Shown here one piece after another: positions 48,655 through 54,428 of a DNA stretch of 64,000 nt (position 1 is the first letter of the stretch; each line of letters begins with the position of its first letter). Location: assembly GCA_947566075.1 (NCBI GenBank), contig CANOIM010000005.1, forward strand, positions 120,630-184,629. The letters run 5' to 3'. The translations under genes and the position numbers were made by a program. The stretch comes from an uncultured Eggerthellaceae bacterium. Lineage in GTDB: Bacteria > Actinomycetota > Coriobacteriia > Coriobacteriales > Eggerthellaceae. Under the pieces are notes generated by a model. The model was not told the origin of the DNA. It made no database searches and saw only the letters and a list, made by a program, of their open reading frames with translations.

Positions 48655-48766
48655 TCGTAGTGTCGGTTCAGCGCGGGCCCACAGGGCCGCTGCTAACCGA
48701 CCTCTGTCAGGTGAAGGCTGGTTAACCTCAGTCCTTAACGGACATGAGGTTGAACCAGCACTACGA
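48655..48766. ncRNA. Candidate structured RNA: three-way junction with three long helices
   Basis: The segment folds by eye into a closed three-way junction. P1 pairs TCGTAGTG (48655-48662) with CACTACGA (48759-48766). P2 pairs TCGGTT (48663-48668) with AACCGA (48695-48700) and continues inwards through AGC/GCT, GCGG/CCGC and CCC/GGG. P3 pairs CTGGTT (48718-48723) with AACCAG (48753-48758), then AACCTCA with TGAGGTT and GTCC with GGAC around a 5-base loop. A single-stranded 17-base joiner (48701-48717) holds a possible CCT/AGG mini-hairpin. No known RNA family was recognised: not SRP RNA, tmRNA or RNase P by conserved boxes. The strand is unresolved. A weak minus-strand promoter (CTGACT, 17 bases, TATTCG) ends just before P1. 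Confidence 0.5.
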
Positions 48767-48828
48767 ACACTCAATCGAATATGATCCAGTATTGGCAAAG
48801 TCAGCGAGGATTTGAGCCGCAGCGTCAG

Positions 48829-48852
48829 CGTTTTGCGCCTCAGCGCAAAACG
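48829..48852 (-). terminator. Hairpin downstream of tRNA-Glu(UUC)
   Basis: A perfect 10-bp stem, CGTTTTGCGC (48829-48838) with GCGCAAAACG (48843-48852), and a CTCA loop. On the minus strand the tRNA is followed by CCTTTTTT and then this hairpin, so the T-run precedes the stem instead of following it. It may protect or process the tRNA 3' end as well as slow transcription. Confidence 0.5.
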
Positions 48853-48860
48853 AAAAAAGG

Positions 48861-48935
48861 TGGTGCCCCCAACGGGAATCGAACCCGTATTTCAGCCTTG
48901 AAAGGGCCGCGTCCTAACCGTTAGACTATGGGGAC
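48861..48935 (-). tRNA. tRNA-Glu (anticodon UUC)
   Basis: A full cloverleaf on the minus strand, 75 bases including an encoded CCA (48861-48863). The acceptor GTCCCCA pairs with TGGGGGC (one G-T). The anticodon loop CTTTCAA gives anticodon TTC, reading GAA/GAG, and the T-loop is GGTTCGATTCC. A promoter lies about 30 bases upstream. Confidence 0.97.
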
Positions 48936-48964
48936 GAGAAAGCCGTCAAACACACAGCTGTGAC

Positions 48965-48993
48965 ATTATGCCAAAGCGTCCAGCAGGTTGCAA
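48965..48993 (-). promoter_or_regulatory. Sigma-70-like promoter of tRNA-Glu(UUC)
   Basis: On the minus strand, TTGCAA (48988-48993) and CATAAT (48965-48970) are spaced by 17 bases, 30 bases before the tRNA. Further upstream, 48994-49133 is AT-rich with a 6-bp hairpin, CGTTTC/GAAACG (49046-49064). No gene is seen there. Confidence 0.7.
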
Positions 48994-49133
48994 GGAGCAA
49001 TCTGCCCGCGGCAGCTTCTCCACAGCAAGTGTAAATGCATGATTACGTTTCTCATTTTGAAACGAATATGATTATACAGGACATCATCTATTAGTAGACT
49101 GGTATTCTTTTAACCTACCTGTTATCTTTGCCC

Positions 49134-49192
49134 TGTTCCTAGGCTCGTTCCATTCGATATGATTCGGTGGAAAGGCAGCGAGCCTAGGAACA
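49134..49192 (-). repeat. Long hairpin, 14-bp perfect stem, downstream of a glycosyltransferase gene
   Basis: TGTTCCTAGGCTCG (49134-49147) pairs perfectly with CGAGCCTAGGAACA (49179-49192). An inner TTCC/GGAA pair and the palindromic ATTCGATATGAT lie in the loop. It begins 22 bases past the stop at 49214 on the minus strand. No T-run follows, so a processing or repeat-element role is as likely as termination. Confidence 0.75.
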
Positions 49193-49213
49193 ACTCGGGC
49201 TTGAATCCGTCTT

Positions 49214-50218
49214 CTACCTATCAGTCCTCGCATTGAAATAGGCCCCGTAGACCGCTATCTCCCACTGCTTGCGGTTGTTCTTCGCCACCGTATCCAGCAC
49301 CAAGCCCACCGTCAAAGACAACGCTCCGCAGAGCACCAGCGCCACCGCCAGGAGGGCCGTGGGGAACCGCTCCACCAGATGGGTGACCGAGAACTCCACG
49401 ATGACCGGGATGCCGCAGATGAGCCCCAGTACCAAGAAGATGAGGGCCAGCCAGCCGAAGAAGGCCATGGGACGGTAATCCTTGAACAGCGAGGCTATGG
49501 CCATGAGCACCAATGCACCGTCTTGGAACGTGGAGAGCTTCGATTCGCTGCCTTCCGGCCTATCCCGATAGACGATGGGCACATCCAGGATGCGCCAGCG
49601 CTTGTCCACCGCATGGATGGAGAGCTCTGTTTCTATCTGGAACCCGGAGGAGAGCACGGGCATGGTCTTCACGAAGACCCGCGTGAATGCCCGATAGCCT
49701 GTCATGACGTCTTCGAAGGCGTAACCGTAGATAACCTTGATGAGCCAGCGCACAAGGTTATTCCCGAACCCATGGAATGCGCGGTCATTCTCTTCCCCAT
49801 AGGTGCCATTGGAGAGCCTGTCCCCTACCGTCATGTCAGCCCTGTCTTGAGCCAAGGGCCGGATGAGGTCTGCCGCAGCCTTAGCCGGGTAGGTGTCATC
49901 CCCATCTACCATCACGTAGTAGTCAGCGTCTATCTCCCGGAACATCTGCCGGACCACATTGCCCTTCCCCTGGCGCGGTTCCGTGCGAACGCAGGCCCCG
50001 TGTTCGGCCGCGATCTTGGCCGTATCATCAGAGGAATTGTTGTCATAGACGTAGATGGCAGCCTCTGGCAGGGACGCCTTGAAGTCATCCACCACCTTGC
50101 CCACGGTCAGCGCTTCGTTGTAACAGGGAATGAGCACCGCCACGCCCCTTCCCCGGCAGGCAGCTTCTACCCTTTCAGGAGCAGTATTCGCACACAAAGA
50201 CGGTTTTTCGGCCATCAT
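49214..50218 (-). CDS. Family 2 glycosyltransferase, dolichol-phosphate-mannose-synthase-like, with C-terminal membrane anchor
   Basis: A 334-residue protein. The GT2 domain (~25-250) has the nucleotide-sugar motifs VAVLIPCYNEALTVG and VMVDGDDTYP, and the family block FGNNLVRWLIKVIYGYAFEDVMTGYRAF. Two membrane helices (~257-280 and ~293-318) follow. Such enzymes move a sugar from a nucleotide donor to a polyprenyl phosphate on the inner face of the membrane, for use in cell-wall or envelope glycans. Start ATG 50218 (or 50215) has only a weak GGATGG site. It is divergent from a glycolipid-type glycosyltransferase, so both may serve envelope glycosylation. A long hairpin lies downstream. Confidence 0.92.
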   Translation of the reverse strand: MMAEKPSLCANTAPERVEAACRGRGVAVLIPCYNEALTVGKVVDDFKASLPEAAIYVYDNNSSDDTAKIAAEHGACVRTEPRQGKGNVVRQMFREIDADYYVMVDGDDTYPAKAAADLIRPLAQDRADMTVGDRLSNGTYGEENDRAFHGFGNNLVRWLIKVIYGYAFEDVMTGYRAFTRVFVKTMPVLSSGFQIETELSIHAVDKRWRILDVPIVYRDRPEGSESKLSTFQDGALVLMAIASLFKDYRPMAFFGWLALIFLVLGLICGIPVIVEFSVTHLVERFPTALLAVALVLCGALSLTVGLVLDTVAKNNRKQWEIAVYGAYFNARTDR

Positions 50219-50295
50219 CCATCCAATCCATGGGTTTTGTGTAGCGCCTGGAACATCCAGCGCGCAGCCATGGATTCATTCTAAACAAATAGGCT

Positions 50296-51621
50296 ATGAT
50301 TTATGCCATGAATGCAGAGATAGATAGCCCAACCGGCCTGGCGAAAGCGGACGAAGAGGTTGCCGGAGCCCTGGCAGCGCCCACCGAACCGCTCAAGGTG
50401 CTCATCGTCCATGCCTCGGTAGGCTCAGGCCACCGCTCAGCCGCCTTCGCCATTGCTGAAGCCTTCAAGATCGTAGATGCCGAAGGGGGCGATGATGGCC
50501 GCCCCATCCAAACTGAGGTGCTGGACATCCTGGAATTCGGACGCATCGTCTTCAATGGAGATAACACCGCTTCCATGTTCACCGGCGTCACGCGGCCTTA
50601 CTATGACCTCACCTGGCGCTACACCCTTACCGGCCGTTTGCTCTGGGGCGGAGGCACCATCTGGGCGCGCATCATGTATCCGAAGTTCGTGGAATACGTA
50701 CGCCAAGAGAAGCCCGATGCCATCATCTGCACCCATATCACCGCGGCGAACGTGGCGGTCAGCGCTCGCATGATCCTACGGGAAGCATTCCCCATCATCT
50801 GCGTGCCCACTGATTATGAGGTGGAGGGCTTATGGCCCCACCTGCACACTGACCTGTTCTGCGTAGCGAATGAGCACATGGCAGAAACCCTGCGGCCGCG
50901 CAAGGTGCCCGAGAAGCGCATCTGCGTGACCGGCATCCCCGCTGCCCCTGATTTCGCTCGGGAATACGACCGGGAAGCCACCCGAACCGAACTGGGACTC
51001 CCTCAGGATAAGCAAGTGGTCCTCTTCCTGGCCGGAGCCACGCTGCCTCGGCCCTACATCCACTTCCGCCACTCCACTGATGAGCTGCTCCCCTTCATGC
51101 ACCGCTTCAAGGAGATGCACTTCGTCATCGTGGCGGGTAAGGACGCTGACTATGAGGCCAAGCTCAAGCGGATGGTGGCAGACCACGGCCTGACGAACGT
51201 GACCGTGCTGGGCTACGTCAACGGCATGGCAGCCCTCATGAGCGCCTCTGATCTGATCGTCTGCAAGTCAGGGGGCCTCACCACCACCGAATGCCTCTGC
51301 GTGGATGTGCCCATGATCTTGCTGGGGCGCGCCTATGGGCAAGAGAAGGCCAACGTATCCATGCTGACCTCTACCGGCGCCGCCTTCCATGTGACCACCA
51401 CCCGAGAGCTCTACGACCTGCTGCTCCAGATAGAAGCGCACCCCCAGATGACCGAGGCCATCAAGTACAACGCAGAGCTCATCCGCAGGCCTGATGCAGC
51501 CATGGAGATAGCGAAGGCCACCCTGGCCGCCATCCATGGCACGCCCCCGGCCGATGAAAGCCTGCACAGGAAGCACTTCCTGCATTTCTATTGGGGCCGC
51601 AAACCCGCCCACATCCGCTAA
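50296..51621 (+). CDS. Glycosyltransferase of the MGDG synthase/UgtP type
   Basis: A 441-residue GT-B protein (family 28-like). The N-domain begins near residue 34 with LKVLIVHASVGSGHRSAAFAI, the diacylglycerol glucosyl/galactosyltransferase hallmark. The C-domain has FLAGATLPRP near 255 and the donor-binding SDLIVCKSGGLTTTECLC near 335. It probably transfers a sugar from a UDP-sugar to diacylglycerol, making membrane glycolipid or a lipoteichoic-type anchor. Both ATG 50296 and ATG 50308 are possible. TATGAT at 50295-50300 may be a -10 box, which would mean the upper start is not used or the transcript is nearly leaderless. Confidence 0.9.
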   Translation: MIYAMNAEIDSPTGLAKADEEVAGALAAPTEPLKVLIVHASVGSGHRSAAFAIAEAFKIVDAEGGDDGRPIQTEVLDILEFGRIVFNGDNTASMFTGVTRPYYDLTWRYTLTGRLLWGGGTIWARIMYPKFVEYVRQEKPDAIICTHITAANVAVSARMILREAFPIICVPTDYEVEGLWPHLHTDLFCVANEHMAETLRPRKVPEKRICVTGIPAAPDFAREYDREATRTELGLPQDKQVVLFLAGATLPRPYIHFRHSTDELLPFMHRFKEMHFVIVAGKDADYEAKLKRMVADHGLTNVTVLGYVNGMAALMSASDLIVCKSGGLTTTECLCVDVPMILLGRAYGQEKANVSMLTSTGAAFHVTTTRELYDLLLQIEAHPQMTEAIKYNAELIRRPDAAMEIAKATLAAIHGTPPADESLHRKHFLHFYWGRKPAHIR

Positions 51622-51625
51622 GGGC

Positions 51626-51646
51626 GGACAACGGAGACGTAGGCTA
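51626..51646 (+). repeat. Degenerate one-arm copy of the palindromic repeat
   Basis: GGACAACGGAGACGTAGGCT and the following A match the arm of the 23060-23148 inverted repeat at 20 of 21 positions. The complementary arm is missing. A run of nine C bases (51654-51662) follows. It sits just past the glycosyltransferase stop at 51621. Confidence 0.7.
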
Positions 51647-51669
51647 TTCATCACCCCCCCCCAACGAGC

Positions 51670-51695
51670 AAAAGGCCCCGCCGAAGCGGAGCCCT
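51670..51695 (-). terminator. Rho-independent terminator of infC-rpmI-rplT
   Basis: On the minus strand, AGGGCTCCGC, a TTCG tetraloop and GCGGGGCCTT pair over ten positions with G-U pairs, followed by TTTT. It lies 30 bases past the rplT stop. Confidence 0.93.
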
Positions 51696-51724
51696 CCTGA
51701 TAACCAGTATGCGCGCTTGAGGCC

Positions 51725-52078
51725 TTAGAGGGCAGCCTTCGCCACCTCAGCCACGGCGGCGAACGCCTCCGGGTCAGACACTGCCATGTCAGCCAGCACC
51801 TTGCGGTCAAGCTCAACCCCGGCCTTCTTGAGGCCGTTCATGAAGACGGAATAGGACAGCCCGTTCAGGCGAGCAGCGGCGTTGATGCGAGTGATCCAGA
51901 GCCTGCGGATGTCGCGCTTCTTGTTGCGACGATCCCGGTACTGGTACTGCATGGAATGCTGTACCTGCTCCTTCGCCTTAGTGTAATGGCGGGAGCGCGC
52001 ACCGTAGTAGCCCCTTGCCGCCTTCAGTACCTTACGACGCTTCTTACGAGCGCTGACAGAACGCTTCACACGTGCCAT
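51725..52078 (-). CDS. rplT: Ribosomal protein L20
   Basis: A 117-residue, very basic protein with the classic start [20 protein letters not shown] and the block [22 protein letters not shown]. It binds 23S rRNA early in large-subunit assembly. In many bacteria L20 also represses its own operon by binding the leader, and a folded leader is present upstream of infC here. It is the last gene of infC-rpmI-rplT and is followed by a textbook terminator. Confidence 0.99.
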   Translation of the reverse strand: MARVKRSVSARKKRRKVLKAARGYYGARSRHYTKAKEQVQHSMQYQYRDRRNKKRDIRRLWITRINAAARLNGLSYSVFMNGLKKAGVELDRKVLADMAVSDPEAFAAVAEVAKAAL

Positions 52079-52104
52079 GATCTAACTCCTAACCTGATAG
52101 CGGA

Positions 52105-52302
52105 CTAGCGAAGGCCCAGGTTGCGGGCCACTACTTTCTCATCGGCTTTCGCAACCTCGGTCTCATGACGCATGTTGCGGACGCGCTTGGGGCTCTTCTT
52201 GGATTTGATGTGGCTCCTGAACGCCTTAGCGCGCATGATCTTGCCAGAACCGGTGACACGGAAGCGCTTCGCAGTGCCGCGGTGAGTCTTCATCTTCGGC
52301 AT
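52105..52302 (-). CDS. rpmI: Ribosomal protein L35
   Basis: A 65-residue basic protein ([20 protein letters not shown] onward), normal length and motif for L35 of the large ribosomal subunit. Its ATG follows the infC stop with no spacer (TAAATG), so translation is coupled; rplT follows after 26 bases. Confidence 0.99.
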   Translation of the reverse strand: MPKMKTHRGTAKRFRVTGSGKIMRAKAFRSHIKSKKSPKRVRNMRHETEVAKADEKVVARNLGLR

Positions 52303-52866
52303 TTACTCGTCCTTTCCCTCGGGCTTCTCAGCTTCTTTCTTCTTCTTCATATTCTGCGGAAGAGGGGCGATCAGCATGTGCATGTTGCGCCCTTCCATCT
52401 TCGGCTGATTCTCGATCACGGCCACGTCCTTGAGGTCATCAGCCAGACGCTCTAGGATGGACAGGCCTTGCTCAGGATGGGCCATCTCACGGCCACGGAA
52501 CATGATGGTGATCTTCACCTTGTTCCCTGCGCTCAAGAAGCGAAGTACGTGCTTCTTCTTGGTGGTGTAATCACCCACGTCGATCTTCGGACGGAACTTC
52601 ATCTCCTTGATCTCGATCTTCGTCTGGTTCTTGCGCGCCTGCTTCGCCTTGATGGCCTGGTCGTACTTGAACTTGCCGTAGTCCATGACCCGGCAGACCG
52701 GCGGTTCAGCATTGGGGGCTATCTCCACCAGGTCAAGCCCGGCGGCATCAGCGATGCCCTGGGCCTGCTCCAGGCTGAAGACGCCCATTTGGTTGCCGTC
52801 GTAATCGATCAGCCTGCATTCGCGGACGTTGATCTCATCGTTGAGCCTTGGCTCTTGAGCGGCTAT
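52303..52866 (-). CDS. infC: Translation initiation factor IF-3, probable AUA start
   Basis: IF-3 with the N-domain RLNDEINVRECRLIDYDG, linker KQARKNQTKIEIKEMKFRP and C-domain GREMAHPEQGLSILERL, ending in a Lys/Glu tail. Perfect AAGGAGG sits just upstream of an ATA codon (52864-52866), giving 187 residues starting I-A-A-Q-E-P-R. The only nearby standard codon, GTG at 52875, overlaps the ribosome site. A far-upstream ATG would translate through the attenuator hairpin. infC is known for rare starts (AUU, AUC and relatives) that IF-3 discriminates against for autoregulation, so ATA is the best call. Confidence 0.95.
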   Translation of the reverse strand: MAAQEPRLNDEINVRECRLIDYDGNQMGVFSLEQAQGIADAAGLDLVEIAPNAEPPVCRVMDYGKFKYDQAIKAKQARKNQTKIEIKEMKFRPKIDVGDYTTKKKHVLRFLSAGNKVKITIMFRGREMAHPEQGLSILERLADDLKDVAVIENQPKMEGRNMHMLIAPLPQNMKKKKEAEKPEGKDE

Positions 52867-52882
52867 ATCGCCCACCTCCTTC

Positions 52883-52924
52883 TTGCGCAAAAGCGCAATA
52901 AAAAAACCCGCAAGCGCATGCGGG
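52883..52924 (-). promoter_or_regulatory. Attenuator-like leader of infC
   Basis: On the minus strand, CCCGCA/TGCGGG (52907-52924, 6-base loop) is followed by seven T bases (complement of 52900-52906), an intrinsic terminator 5' of the gene. A second hairpin, TTGCGC/GCGCAA (52883-52898), lies between it and the AAGGAGG site. The arrangement resembles L20/IF-3 leader attenuators. The leader extends back to about 53050; a clear promoter was not found. Confidence 0.8.
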
Positions 52925-53123
52925 CCGTGAAGGTGATATGCATTGCGAACACGCCCGAAGGCCATCCGCCACGCTTCCATATTCACAGGACCCATCAGCT
53001 GCCATCATGCGCCGAAACAGGTGGAAGGGCGCTTCACCCTTCGCTTGTTCAAAATAGCCTGTGTAGTTTAGACGAACCGCGCGCCGATGGCAAGGGTTCG
53101 CACGCTACGCGGACAGAAGGCCG

Positions 53124-54050
53124 CTATCCCACGTAGATGGTGATGGTGCGGATGGTGTCCACCAGGTTGCCCGTGGCGTTCGCCATGGAATAGTCATAGG
53201 TGAGCAGCGCTGACCATGGGTAAGCCATGTCCCCCTCCACCGTGCCCGTGCCTGAGAACGTGTAGCTCTCCTTGGTGAGGGTGGTACCGTCCGTAGCGTA
53301 GGTGGAATAGGCCATCTTGTCCTGGGGCAGCGTGACCGTGCCCACCGGCACCGTGAGACCCGCTTCTTCCAGCGTCTTCTCTATGACGTTCTCCTTCGTG
53401 ATGATGTCTGAGAAGCTCAAGGACCCATAGCCCAAAGAAGAGGTGCTGGAGCTATACCCAGCCCGGATGATGGTGCCTTCCTCGTTCAAGCTGAGCGTCA
53501 CCGTGGGCGTGCCCCCCTTGGAGTCAGCCGGTTCATCGGCCAAGGCGATGCGCACCTCCTGCTTCACCGGGTTGCCCTCTTCGTTCACCGGCACAGCCGA
53601 AGCCACGCGGGCCCCGTGCTGAAGCGCCTGGATGGCCGCATCTTGGGTGGAGCCCAGAAGCGCCACCAGATCAGGGACGGTGGTCTTCTTGGAGGTGGTG
53701 GCCGAAGTGTCCTTGGTGGCCTGATCAGTGCTGGTGGAAGCAGCATCCTCTGCTATCTGGGCCTGCTGCACGGCGGAGGTCTGGGCAGTCTGGTAGAGCT
53801 GCCAGACCAAGAACCCAGCCCCTACGATCAAGAGCACCAGGATGACGATGACCACTATGAGGATCTTGCGCATGCGCGCAGATTTCTGGATATAGGCCGC
53901 CTGACCTTGGCGCGCGTGGCTCCCCTTCGCCTTCTTGCCGCCCTCTTCCTCAGGTTCCTCGGAGAGGGTCACGATCTGCGGGACTTCAGGGATATCCAAG
54001 CCTTGCCCATCAAGAGCAGCGGACGGACGGGTGTCGTTGCTGTCTTTCAT
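53124..54050 (-). CDS. Single-pass membrane protein with extracytoplasmic domain, unknown function
   Basis: A 308-residue protein. The N-terminal ~58 residues are cytoplasmic and charged. One membrane helix (~61-85, KILIVVIVILVLLIVGAGFL) follows, then a Gln/Ser/Thr-rich stretch and a beta-rich exported domain (~125-308). The phrase TVPDLVALLGSTQDAAIQAL resembles the opening of a PASTA-like repeat (VPDLVGLS...A...L), but only one weak copy is seen, so I do not claim the domain. ATG 54050 has an AGGACAG site. It follows the tail-anchored protein gene by 36 bases, and the two may be cotranscribed. Confidence 0.78.
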   Translation of the reverse strand: MKDSNDTRPSAALDGQGLDIPEVPQIVTLSEEPEEEGGKKAKGSHARQGQAAYIQKSARMRKILIVVIVILVLLIVGAGFLVWQLYQTAQTSAVQQAQIAEDAASTSTDQATKDTSATTSKKTTVPDLVALLGSTQDAAIQALQHGARVASAVPVNEEGNPVKQEVRIALADEPADSKGGTPTVTLSLNEEGTIIRAGYSSSTSSLGYGSLSFSDIITKENVIEKTLEEAGLTVPVGTVTLPQDKMAYSTYATDGTTLTKESYTFSGTGTVEGDMAYPWSALLTYDYSMANATGNLVDTIRTITIYVG

Positions 54051-54086
54051 CTGCTGTCCTTTTCGTCATTGTCATTTCAGCTAGGT

Positions 54087-54398
54087 TTATGAGAAGAACG
54101 CATACCAAACGGCGAAGGCTATTATAGCGAGAACTGCCAGGATGATGACCACCAACTGGGTCTTCGGCATCTTGGAGCCCTTGATATCCTCCAAGGTAGT
54201 GCTCTGCTCGGGCTGGGTAGCGGCCCGTTGGGGCCGGGAGGGCCTTGATGCCTGGACGGGCTCCTCTTGCGAAAGGGGCTCCTCCTTGGGAAAGGGCTCC
54301 TTCGGCTGCACCGGTTGGGGCGCGCCTGCATGGATGACCACCTCAGGCTCTTCGGCCGGGGTCACCTTGATGTGCTTGAATCCCTTGGCTTCTGTCAT
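54087..54398 (-). CDS. Small C-terminally anchored membrane protein
   Basis: A 103-residue protein. The first ~75 residues are hydrophilic and Pro/Glu-rich (EPVVIH-like and QPKEPFPKEEPLSQEEPVQA), probably disordered. A single C-terminal membrane helix (~82-102, QLVVIILAVLAIIAFAVWYA) suggests tail anchoring with the bulk in the cytoplasm. I do not recognise the family. GAGGAGGATCC precedes ATG 54398. It lies between an M16C peptidase gene and another single-pass membrane protein on the same strand. Confidence 0.75.
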   Translation of the reverse strand: MTEAKGFKHIKVTPAEEPEVVIHAGAPQPVQPKEPFPKEEPLSQEEPVQASRPSRPQRAATQPEQSTTLEDIKGSKMPKTQLVVIILAVLAIIAFAVWYAFFS

Positions 54399-54428
54399 GG
54401 ATCCTCCTCAGAGCTTGCCCGCAAGGCG

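Noticed and set aside
48655..48766. SRP RNA, tmRNA or RNase P RNA as identity of the folded element
   Set aside because: The conserved boxes of those RNAs (for example the GGAAGG tetraloop region or GAGGAAAGTCC) are absent on both strands.
51654..51662. Run of nine C bases
   Set aside because: It lies between genes, not at a 5' end or inside a frame, so phase variation is not supported.
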